Source: Rhodospirillales bacterium
GTDB lineage: Bacteria > Pseudomonadota > Alphaproteobacteria > Acetobacterales > Acetobacteraceae
Direction of reading: 5' to 3'
Assembly (NCBI GenBank): GCA_028288785.1
Contig: JAQGHV010000267.1
Location: 1-37,632, forward strand
Length of the DNA stretch: 37,632 nucleotides
Shown: positions 21,237-29,079 of the stretch, one piece after another
Numbering within the stretch: the first letter of the stretch is position 1
Layout of the letters: every line of letters starts with the position of its first letter
Notes under the pieces: model-generated
Database searches by the model: none
Told to the model about the DNA's origin: nothing
What the model saw: the letters and a program-made list of their open reading frames with translations, nothing else
Program-made: the position numbers and the translations under genes

Positions 21237-21367
21237 AAGAAGGCTGGGGAAAAGAATTTCCCCTGACCCCTTTCTTTTGTTTTTGATTTTTCGTGCGGCC
21301 GCGGGGAAGCATCAATCGATAAAAATAAAAGATGGGGGTCTGGGGGAATTGTTTCCCCCGGTCTGTC
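21237..21367 (+). repeat. Intergenic element family 2, copy 2
   Basis: tag|aagaaggctggggaaaagaatttcccctgacccctttcttttgtttttgatttttcgtgc...ataaaaataaaagatgggggtctgggggaattgtttcccccggtctgtc aligns with the reverse complement of 12724-12852. Confidence 0.8.
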
Positions 21368-21371
21368 ATCA

Positions 21372-22133
21372 ATGCGCCCTCTCAAGCCCATCTCCCCTAC
21401 CTCCCGCGCAGCGCTAGGCGTGGCATTCCTCGTGGCCTTCATCGCAGCCTGGAGCGCCGTCACCTATGGCGGCTATGTGCCGCCGTTGTTCCTGGCCTCG
21501 CCGGGGCAGACGCTGCGGGCGGGGTGGGCGCTGTTCACCGAGTTCGGGTTTGCCGGCAATATCGCCATCACCCTGTTTCGCGTGGTCGGCGGCTTTCTGA
21601 TCGCGGCGCCGATTGGGCTCGCGACGGGAGCGTTCAAGCCGGTCGAGGCGTTCTTCGAGCCGTTTATGTCCTTCGCGCGCTATCTGCCGGCATCGGCCTT
21701 CATCCCGCTGCTGCTTCTGTGGGCTGGCGTCGATGAAAAGCAGAAGCTCGCGGTCATCGTCACCGGCAGCGTGTTCCAGTTGATCATCATGGTCTCGCTC
21801 GTCGCGGGGGCGGCGCGGCAGGATCTGGTGGAGGCAGCCTACACGTTGGGCTCGCGACCGGCGGGCATCGTGCGAGGAGTGATCATCCCGGCTGCGGCGC
21901 CGCAGGTGATGGAGACGTTGCGGCTGCTGCTCGGCTGGGCCTGGACCTACGTGATCGTGGTCGAGCTGATTGGTGCGCAGTCCGGCATCGGGCACATGAT
22001 CATGGACAGCCAGCGGCTCCTCGACACCGGGCAGATGATCTTTGGCATCGCCGTGATCGACGTGATCGGGCTGGCGAAGGACATGCTGTTCAAGGCGATG
22101 AACCGGACGTTGTTCCCCTGGGCGGCGTTGTGA
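21372..22133 (+). CDS. ABC transporter permease, nitrate/sulfonate/taurine type
   Basis: NIAITLFRVVGGFLIAAPIGLATG, AAYTLGSRPAGIVRGVIIPAAAPQVMETLRLLLGWAWTYVIVVELIGAQSGIGHMI (EAA-loop type). Confidence 0.9.
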   Translation: MRPLKPISPTSRAALGVAFLVAFIAAWSAVTYGGYVPPLFLASPGQTLRAGWALFTEFGFAGNIAITLFRVVGGFLIAAPIGLATGAFKPVEAFFEPFMSFARYLPASAFIPLLLLWAGVDEKQKLAVIVTGSVFQLIIMVSLVAGAARQDLVEAAYTLGSRPAGIVRGVIIPAAAPQVMETLRLLLGWAWTYVIVVELIGAQSGIGHMIMDSQRLLDTGQMIFGIAVIDVIGLAKDMLFKAMNRTLFPWAAL

Positions 22134-22573
22134 GACGGCTTAGCCTCGCCGTCCTCCTGGTGCTGGGGTTGCTGCGCGGAGCGGATGCATTGACGCCGAC
22201 GCCCGTGCAGTCCGTCTATTTCGATGGTTGGCACGCGAAGCTGGACGACGCCGCGCGGGCGACTCTGGCCGAGATCGCCGCTGACCCGCCAAACGGGCGC
22301 TGGTACGTGGTGGCCGGCTACACCGACGCCTCGCACCCTGCGCCGGAGGGGCGGGACCTCGCGCAGTCTCGCGCGCGGGCGGCCGCGGCGGAGCTGGTGC
22401 GGCTTGGAGTGCCGCCGGTTCTGGTGCATGTGCGCGGCGATGATGGGCCGCCGGTGAACGACCAGCCGGTCGGGGCGCCGGGAGTGGTGGACCGTCGCGC
22501 CAACCGCGTCGCGATCTGGATCTGCTACGCGACCGCGCCGGTCTGCGCCGATGTCTGGCGCCGCGCACCTTGA
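22130..22573 (+). CDS. Secreted OmpA-C-terminal-domain-like protein
   Basis: Signal peptide; VYFDGWHAKLDDAARATLAEIA, VVAGYTDASHPAPEGRDLAQSRARAAAAELVRLGV, VDRRANRVAIWI. GTGA overlap with permease; TTGA overlap with downstream ATPase. Confidence 0.72.
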   Translation: MRRLSLAVLLVLGLLRGADALTPTPVQSVYFDGWHAKLDDAARATLAEIAADPPNGRWYVVAGYTDASHPAPEGRDLAQSRARAAAAELVRLGVPPVLVHVRGDDGPPVNDQPVGAPGVVDRRANRVAIWICYATAPVCADVWRRAP

Positions 22574-23354
22574 GCGGTCAGACGCTGCGCATCGAGGGCG
22601 TGACGCGCAGCTTTCCGGCACAAGGCCGAGGCGCGCCGACGCTCGCGCTGAGGCCCACCAACCTTACCGTGGCGCCGGGCGAATTCGTGGCGATCCTGAG
22701 GCCTTAGGGGTGCGGCAAATCGACGCTGCTGCAGATCGTGGCCGGGCTGAACACACCAGGCGGCGGGGCACCGGGCGCTCGATGCCGTGCCGATCCGCGG
22801 GCCGGGGCCGGAGCGCGGGATGGTGTTCCAGTCCTACACGCTGTTCCCCTGGCTGACGGTTGCCGAAAACATCGCCATGGGCTGCGCGAGCGCGGCATTC
22901 CAAAGGATGAACAGCGCGCCATCGTGGCCCGCTTCATCGCACGCACCGGTCTCGCGGGGTTCGAGGAGCATTGGCCGAAGCAGCTTTCGGGCGGGATGCA
23001 GCAGCGCTGCGCGCTCGCCCTCGCCGTGGCGAACGACCCGGAGATCCTGCTGCTGGACGAGCCGTTCGGCCCGCTTGACCACCAGACGCGGGAGCTGATG
23101 CAGGAGCTGCTGCTGCAAATCTGGCAAGCGGACAGGAAGACGGTGCTGTTCGTCACCCACGACATTGACGAGGCGATCTTCCTCGCGAGCCGCGTTCTGG
23201 TGATGTCGGCGCGGCCTGGCGCATCAAGTCCGTGGTGCTCGTGCCGATGCCTTATCCGCGCGAATGGACGGTGAAGACGACGCCGGAATTCGCCGCGCTG
23301 AAGGCGTGGCTGATGGGCGACATCCGCGACGAAGTGCGCAGGTCGACCGGGTAG
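22570..23354 (+). pseudogene. ABC transporter ATP-binding protein, disrupted (in-frame TAG at the Walker A motif plus about three frameshifts)
   Basis: [132 protein letters not shown]...FVTHDIDEAIFLASRVLVMSARPG; RIKSVVLVPMPYPREWTVKTTPEF, spread over different frames. Confidence 0.85.
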
Positions 23355-23391
23355 AGGGCGCCCCGGCCATCGTGCATACCAAACGCTTTGC

Positions 23392-23522
23392 GGGACGTAC
23401 CCTCGGCCCGCAGCGCGGCCGCGAGCCCGAATGGGCGAACGCCCGCAGTCCGGCGAGCAGGCCGCCGGAGCCGGCGCGTCTCGCCGAAGGCGTGCCTCCA
23501 ACACGACGCGCTTGAGGGCGAA
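23392..23522 (-). repeat. Intergenic element family 1, copy E (rearranged/extended)
   Basis: Reverse complement GCCCTCAAGCGC...GCTCGCCGGACTGCGGGCGTTCGCCCATTCGGGCTCGCGGCCGCGCTGCGGGCCGAGG shares blocks with copy D. Confidence 0.65.
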
Positions 23523-23537
23523 AAACGCGGCACAAAA

Positions 23538-24521
23538 TCAATTCAACCGCTCGATGCCGTTGCGCTCCACCACCTCCTGCCAGCGGGCGACCTCGGCGCG
23601 CACATGGCTGGCGAAGCGTTCCGCGGACCCGCCCTCCGGCCGCACGCCCAGGTCGCGCAGGCGCCGCTGCACCTCGGCATCAGCATTCGCCTCGTTCAGG
23701 ATGCGGTTCAGCCCGTTGACGGCGGCCACCGGCGTGCCGGCCGGCGCCATGAAGCCGAACCACGGCTCCACCACGATGTCGGGGACGCCGGCCTCGGCGA
23801 AGGTCGGCACGTCCGGCAAAGCGGGGTCGCGCTCGCGCCCCGTCACGGCGATGGCGCGGATCAGGCCGGAGCGAATGGCCTCGATCTTGGTCGGCACGTT
23901 CTCGATCATCACCTGAACCTGGTTCGCCAGAAGCGCCTGAAGCGCGGGGGCACCGCCACGGAAGGGTACATGCACCAGGCCCAGGCCGAGCCGGCCGTTC
24001 AGCAATTCCGGGGTCAGATGGTTCGAGGAGCCGAAGCCCGAGGAGCCATAATTCACCCGCCCCTGATTGGCCCGCGCCCAGGTGATGAATTCCGGCAGGG
24101 TGGTGGCGGGATTGGAAGGATGGACGGCCAGCGCGTTCATCACGCTGCCGCTCCAGTAGACGGGCACCAGGTCGCGCTCGATGACATAGGGCATGCGCGC
24201 ATAGATCGCGGGGTTGATCGCGCAATTGCCGATCGTGCATTGTCCCAGGGTGTAGCCATCGGGCGCGCTGCGCGCGACAGCCTCCATGCCGATATTCCCG
24301 TTCGCGCCGGACCGGTTCTCGACCACCCAGGGGTAGGGTGACCCGCGGCTCGCGCGGTCGGCCAGTATGCGCGCAACCAAGTCGGATGCGCCGCCCGGCG
24401 GAAAGGGCACGATGATGCGGACTGGCCGGTCGGGCACCCAGCCCTGGGCCGCGGCCGGCACGGCGGCAGCGATCTGGGCAAGCAGCCCGGCGGTGAGAAT
24501 GACGGCGATCCGGCGGAGCAT
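23538..24521 (-). CDS. Bug/TctC-family tripartite tricarboxylate transporter substrate-binding protein
   Basis: Signal peptide; VPDRPVRIIVPFPPGGASDLVARILADR, GANGNIGMEAVARSAPDGYTLGQ, LVHVPFRGGAPALQALLANQVQVMIEN. Confidence 0.93.
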   Translation of the reverse strand: MLRRIAVILTAGLLAQIAAAVPAAAQGWVPDRPVRIIVPFPPGGASDLVARILADRASRGSPYPWVVENRSGANGNIGMEAVARSAPDGYTLGQCTIGNCAINPAIYARMPYVIERDLVPVYWSGSVMNALAVHPSNPATTLPEFITWARANQGRVNYGSSGFGSSNHLTPELLNGRLGLGLVHVPFRGGAPALQALLANQVQVMIENVPTKIEAIRSGLIRAIAVTGRERDPALPDVPTFAEAGVPDIVVEPWFGFMAPAGTPVAAVNGLNRILNEANADAEVQRRLRDLGVRPEGGSAERFASHVRAEVARWQEVVERNGIERLN

Positions 24522-24553
24522 GGATTTCCTCCTGTGTTGACGCAAAGGCTCGC

Positions 24554-25522
24554 TCACTCCTGGGTAACGCCGGCGGCGCGGATCACCACGCCCCAGCGCT
24601 CCACCTCGGCTTCCACAAGGCGCTGCAGGGCAGCCGGTCCGCGCTGGTCCGCTGCCGCCGGGATGGAGCCGAGTGCCTCGATCCGCGCGCGCAAGGCCGC
24701 GTCGTCGAGCGCTAGGTTCAACGCCTCCGCGAGGCGGCGCACCGCGGGCTCCGGCGTGCCGCGCGGCGCGAAGATCGCGTTCCAGCCCTGGAAGATGAAG
24801 TCGGGCGCGCCGGCCTCGGCGGCCGTCGGCACATTGGGCGCCTGGTCGCCGCGGGTCGTCCCGGCAATCAGCAGGCCGCGCATGGTGCCGGCCTGGATCT
24901 GCGGCACCGCGGCCGGCGCGAGCAGGCACGCACTGTCGATCTGCCCGGCGACGACATCGTTCAACGCCGGCCCCTCGCCGCGATAGGGGATGAAGTTCAC
25001 CGGCACCCCGGTCACATGGCGTAGCAATTCGCAGGCAAGGTGGTTGGTGGACCCCACCCCCGCATGGCCGTTCGAGACAGAGTTCGGCCGCGCACGCGCA
25101 AGGGCGGCGAATTCCTGGAAGTTCGCGGCCGGCAGTCCGTTGCGCACCACAAAGTACAGCGGCGTGCCCGCGATCAGCCCGACCGGCGCCAGCGCGCGTG
25201 GATCATACTGGATGGAGCGGTAGATCGAGGGCGCCGCCGAATGACTGCCGAGGCTGCCGACCGTCAGCGTGTAGCCATCGGGCGCGGCCTGCGCGCCACG
25301 CGCGCCGCCGATGGTGCCGCCGGCGCCGCTGACATTCTCGACCACGATGCGCTGGTTCAAGGTGCGCGACATGTGGTCGGCCACGATGCGCGCGAGCACA
25401 TCGGTAGCCCCACCCGGCGCGAAGACCACGATCATGGTGATGGGCCGTGCCGCACTGTCCTGCGCGTGCGCCGGCAGCCCGATGGCAAGCATCGCGGCCA
25501 GCGCCATGATCCAGGGCTTCAT
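24554..25522 (-). CDS. Bug/TctC-family substrate-binding protein (second copy)
   Basis: Signal peptide MKPWIMALAAMLAIGLPAHAQ; ITMIVVFAPGGATDVLARIVADHM, SGAGGTIGGARGAQAAPDGYTLTVGSLG, NFIPYRGEGPALNDVVAGQIDSACL. Confidence 0.92.
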   Translation of the reverse strand: MKPWIMALAAMLAIGLPAHAQDSAARPITMIVVFAPGGATDVLARIVADHMSRTLNQRIVVENVSGAGGTIGGARGAQAAPDGYTLTVGSLGSHSAAPSIYRSIQYDPRALAPVGLIAGTPLYFVVRNGLPAANFQEFAALARARPNSVSNGHAGVGSTNHLACELLRHVTGVPVNFIPYRGEGPALNDVVAGQIDSACLLAPAAVPQIQAGTMRGLLIAGTTRGDQAPNVPTAAEAGAPDFIFQGWNAIFAPRGTPEPAVRRLAEALNLALDDAALRARIEALGSIPAAADQRGPAALQRLVEAEVERWGVVIRAAGVTQE

Positions 25523-25702
25523 GTCCGATCCTCCCGCGCCGCCTCGTTGATCGGGGGCGCTTATTCGTGAAGGAAGCGCATTCCGTGGCGTGCGGTCAAA
25601 CCAACGCAAGGCGGCGGCGTCATACTGGCCGGATCAGGTGATTTCACACCGCTGGATATTGATCTAGCCTGCCGGCAACAAAAACGGGGAGATCAAGAAC
25701 TC

Positions 25703-26917
25703 ATGCACCGCAGGTCATTGATGGCTGGCGCCGCCGCGCTGCCGATGTTCCAGATCCTGCCGGGCCGCGCCCAGGGCACCATCTCCGACGGCGTCGTGAA
25801 GATCGGCATCCTCAACGACATGACCGGCGTGTTTTCCGACCAGCAAGGCATGGGCGAGGTCGTCGCGGCGCGCCTTGCGGTGGAGGATTTCGGACCCCGC
25901 GTGCTGGGTGCGCCGATCGAGCTCACCCATGGCGACCTGCTCAACCGCGCCGATGTGGGCATGGCGATCGCGCGTCGCTGGTACGATCAGGAGAAGGTCG
26001 ATGCGATCTTCGGCCTGGGCAACTCCGCCGTGGCGCTTGCCGTGCAAGGCCTGTCGCGCGAACGCCAGCGGGTGAACCTGTCGATCTCGGCCGGCACCAC
26101 GGATTTGACGGGCAAGGACTGCTCCCCCTTCGGCATCCACTGGGTCTACGACAACTACTCCGCCGCCAAGGGCCCGGTGACCGCGCTTGTCCAGCAGGAC
26201 AAGAAGCGCTGGTATCTGATCGTCACCGACTACGCCTTCGGCCATTCGCTCGAAGCCAATGCGCGGGAGATCCTGCAAGGGCTCGGCGGCACCGTGGTCG
26301 GCGCTGTCAGGGCGCCGCTCGGCGAGACGGACTTCTCCTCCTACCTGGTGCGCGCAGCGTCGTCCGGGGCGCAGGTGGTCGGCATCTGCGCGGGTGGGGC
26401 GGACGCTATCAACATCGCCAAGCAGATGGGCGAGTTCGGGCTGTTCCGGCGCGGCATCACGCCGGCGGCGTTGAACTGGGCGCTGACCAGCGTGCGGTCC
26501 GTCGGCCTCGAGACCGGCCAAGGCATCGTCTATGCCGAGAGCTACTACTGGGATCAGAACGAGGCGACGCGGGCGTTCTCGGCACGCTTCGCCCGGATCC
26601 ATGGCCGGCCGCCGACGTCGTTCCAGGCGAGCTCCTACGGGGCCGTGATGCACTACCTCAAGGCGGTGCAGGCGGCGGGCACGGACGCGGCGCCGGCTGT
26701 CATGGCGAAGATGCGGGAGTTGCCGATCAACGACTTCATGACCACCAACGGCTCCCTCCGCCCGGATGGAAGGGTGATGCGCGAGGTCTACCTGATGCGC
26801 ATCAAGGCGCCCGCCGCATCCCGCGGGGAGTGGGATCTGTGCGACGTCGTCTCCCGCATCGAGGCCGAGCAGGCATTCCGTCCGATGGCCGGGGGCGGCT
26901 GCCCGCTGGTGCGCTAA
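25703..26917 (+). CDS. ABC substrate-binding protein, branched-chain amino-acid (Leu/Ile/Val) type
   Basis: DGVVKIGILNDMTGVFSDQQGMGEVVAARLAVEDFG, TDYAFGHSLEANAREILQGLGGTVVGAVRAPLGETDFSSYLV, AGGADAINIAKQMGEFGL. Confidence 0.92.
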   Translation: MHRRSLMAGAAALPMFQILPGRAQGTISDGVVKIGILNDMTGVFSDQQGMGEVVAARLAVEDFGPRVLGAPIELTHGDLLNRADVGMAIARRWYDQEKVDAIFGLGNSAVALAVQGLSRERQRVNLSISAGTTDLTGKDCSPFGIHWVYDNYSAAKGPVTALVQQDKKRWYLIVTDYAFGHSLEANAREILQGLGGTVVGAVRAPLGETDFSSYLVRAASSGAQVVGICAGGADAINIAKQMGEFGLFRRGITPAALNWALTSVRSVGLETGQGIVYAESYYWDQNEATRAFSARFARIHGRPPTSFQASSYGAVMHYLKAVQAAGTDAAPAVMAKMRELPINDFMTTNGSLRPDGRVMREVYLMRIKAPAASRGEWDLCDVVSRIEAEQAFRPMAGGGCPLVR

Positions 26918-26918
26918 G

Positions 26919-27266
26919 ATGGCGGAGGCCAGCATTCGCAACATCGCCGAGGTGGAGTGGGAGGAGTTCCCCGGCCACCACGGCGGCGCGCTGTCGAAGC
27001 GCCTCTCGCCCGAGGCGCGGCATCTCGACCACCGCATCAGCGCCTAACCAGCCGCGCGCGCATGTGGAGATGCATGCGCATAAGGTGCAGGAGCAGATCT
27101 ACCACGTGCTGGATGGCGAGGGCCTGATGCGCATCGGCGAGACCGCGCGCGTCGTGCGCCGGTACGACGTGGTGTTCCTGCCGCCGGCGTGCCCCACGCG
27201 ATCAGCAATACGGGGCTGGTGGACTTGGTGTTCCTGGTGATCACGTCACCCGCGACCGACGATTGA
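26919..27266 (+). pseudogene. Cupin-domain protein with two opposite frameshifts
   Basis: MAEASIRNIAEVEWEEFPGHHGGALSKRLSPEARHLDHRISA* then PRAHVEMHAHKVQEQIYHVLDGEGLMRIGETARVVRRYDVVFLPP then PHAISNTGLVDLVFLVITSPATDD in shifted frames. Confidence 0.65.
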
Positions 27267-27536
27267 TCGAGGCTGGGCGTGCCTGCATCGATGTTCGGCA
27301 TCACCACAATCGGCAGGCAGTATCACGAGCCGTGCCGCCGATGAGGGGGCAACTCCAGGCATTCGAGAACCGGGAATGGCCGGCCATCGAAAGCCGCTAT
27401 CGCGATGTGGTGAGTTGCCCGGTGTGATCCAAAACGCCTCTCGACACCGGTAAAACGTTACGCTACTGCTCCAATCCTGGGTTTGCATCGTGCTTAGCCT
27501 GGACCCCTCCAACCGCGCTTTGAAGGACAAGCCAAG

Positions 27537-28010
27537 ATGACACTCATGCTCGACTACGAAGGCGTTCCCGGTGAATCCACGATCCAGGGCTTCGAAAAGT
27601 GGATCCCCGTCGAGTCCTGCCAGTTCGGTGTAGGCCGCGGTATCTCCGCTGCGTACGGCAACTCGACCCGCGAAGGTTCGATCGTTTCCGTCAGCGAGAT
27701 CACTGTCACGAAGCAGACCGACGGCGCGACCATCAAGCTCCTCGAAGAAGCCCTGCACGGCAAGCTGAACAAGATCGTCAAGATCGCGTTCCTGCGCACC
27801 GGCGCTGGCGCCGCCCAGGAATACCTGTCGTTCGAGCTGAACGGCACGGGCCTGTCGGGCTACTCGCTGTCTTCCGGTGGTGACCGCCCCTCCGAGAGCC
27901 TGTCGCTGAACTTCGACAAGTTCATCCTGAAGTACAACCCGGTCGGCGACGACTTCTCGGGCAGCCCGGCGACCGTTGGCTGGGACCTGGCCAAGGCCGT
28001 CAAGGTCTGA
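27537..28010 (+). CDS. hcp: Hcp-family type VI secretion tube/effector-like protein
   Basis: MTLMLDYEGVPGESTIQGFEKWIPVESCQFGVGRGIS...EGSIVSVSEITVTKQTDGATIKLLEEALHGK...YLSFELNGTGLSGYSLSSGGDRPSESLSLNFDKFILKYNP. Confidence 0.88.
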   Translation: MTLMLDYEGVPGESTIQGFEKWIPVESCQFGVGRGISAAYGNSTREGSIVSVSEITVTKQTDGATIKLLEEALHGKLNKIVKIAFLRTGAGAAQEYLSFELNGTGLSGYSLSSGGDRPSESLSLNFDKFILKYNPVGDDFSGSPATVGWDLAKAVKV

Positions 28011-28050
28011 GGCGCAGGGCTGGCCCAGCGCCAGCCCCCGCAACTTGACC

Positions 28051-28090
28051 AAAACCCGTGCGGCGCCCATGGCGGCGCCGCACGGGTTTT
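28051..28090. terminator. Strong intrinsic terminator, potentially bidirectional
   Basis: AAAACCCGTGCGGCGCC-CATGGC-GGCGCCGCACGGGTTTT: 17-bp perfect arms including A/T tracts, between hcp (+) and the ORF at 28137 (-). Confidence 0.92.
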
Positions 28091-28136
28091 CTTTGTGCGC
28101 TTTTCCCTTGGCGCTGCGGATACGAGCGAGGCGGCG

Positions 28137-28592
28137 CTACTTGGTGCTGCGGCCGGCGCGGCCGGCGACGGCGGACAGCTCCGCGACCCAGCCCGGCCGT
28201 GTATTGCGCCAGGATCCGTCCACCGCGGACCACAGCGTCACCGCCTCCAACTCGAGCAGCAACCGCGCCACCTCGCCGGGTGAGCGAGCGGACTGCGCCT
28301 CGGCTACCCATCCCGCGCGACGGCCGCGCCAGCTGCGCTGAACCGCCTCCCAGGTGATGGCAGCTTCGAGCTGCATCATCAGCGCGCTGACTTGGCCTGC
28401 GGTGCTCGCGGAGCCAACCTGCTGCAGCCAACCGGGACGGATGCGGCGCCAGTCCGGCGTGACGGCTTCCCAGGTCACGGCGGCCTCGTACTGCAGCAGC
28501 GCCGCGGCGACCGGGCCGCGCTGCGCATGGGCTGGCAAGGTCAGGCCAAGCAGCAGGATTGCGGCGACCAGGCCGCGACGGAACGGGTTCAT
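28137..28592 (-). CDS. Secreted protein of three tandem 40-aa repeats, function unknown
   Basis: Signal peptide MNPFRRGLVAAILLLGLTLPAHAQ then 3 x 40 aa: VAAALLQYEAAVTWEAVTPDWRRIRPGWLQQVGSASTAGQ / VSALMMQLEAAITWEAVQRSWRGRRAGWVAEAQSARSPGE / VARLLLELEAVTLWSAVDGSWRNTRPGWVAELSAVAGRAG. Confidence 0.78.
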   Translation of the reverse strand: MNPFRRGLVAAILLLGLTLPAHAQRGPVAAALLQYEAAVTWEAVTPDWRRIRPGWLQQVGSASTAGQVSALMMQLEAAITWEAVQRSWRGRRAGWVAEAQSARSPGEVARLLLELEAVTLWSAVDGSWRNTRPGWVAELSAVAGRAGRSTK

Positions 28593-28722
28593 CAATGACC
28601 TCCATGGGTGCGGATAACGTTGCGAAGTTGGCACGTTGCCCATGGGGAAGTCACTCGTTGCCAGGCTTGTCGATGAACGTATCAGTCGCCAGGGCAAGCG
28701 GATTGACGATGCTTTTTTGTGT

Positions 28723-28742
28723 ATATGCACTTTGATGCATAT
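28723..28742. promoter_or_regulatory. Inverted repeat overlapping the arsR start region (candidate operator)
   Basis: ATATGCA-CTTTGA-TGCATAT, 7-bp perfect arms. Confidence 0.4.
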
Positions 28743-29079
28743 GAACGTGTTCGATGCCCTCGCCGATCCCACCCGCCGCCGCATCGTCAGCGCGCTTCGG
28801 CATGGCGAGCTTCCGGTGAACGACATTGTCGAGCGTGCCGGCATCCACCAGTCGGGTGTGTCGCGCCACCTCCGGATCCTGCACGGCTCGGGCTTCGTTG
28901 CGGTGCGCCCGGAAGGCCAGCGCCGCATCTACGCGCTGCGACCTGAACCGTTCCGGGAAATCGATGCCTGGCTCGGAGAATACCGCGAAGTCTGGGACGC
29001 CCGGCTCGACCGCTCCGGCGCTGCCCTGAAGGAGCGGCGCGAAGCGCCTGATGGCACCAAGAAGGCGGAATTGAAGTGA
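28741..29079 (+). CDS. ArsR-family transcriptional regulator (start 28735 or 28741)
   Basis: FDALADPTRRRIVSALRHGELPVNDIVERAGIHQSGVSRHLRILHGSGFVAVRPEGQRRIYALRPEPFREIDAWL. Confidence 0.92.
   Translation: MNVFDALADPTRRRIVSALRHGELPVNDIVERAGIHQSGVSRHLRILHGSGFVAVRPEGQRRIYALRPEPFREIDAWLGEYREVWDARLDRSGAALKERREAPDGTKKAELK

Noticed and set aside
25715-27037. 440-aa minus-strand ORF opposite the Leu/Ile/Val-type binding protein
   Set aside because: Shadow ORF with no family motifs.
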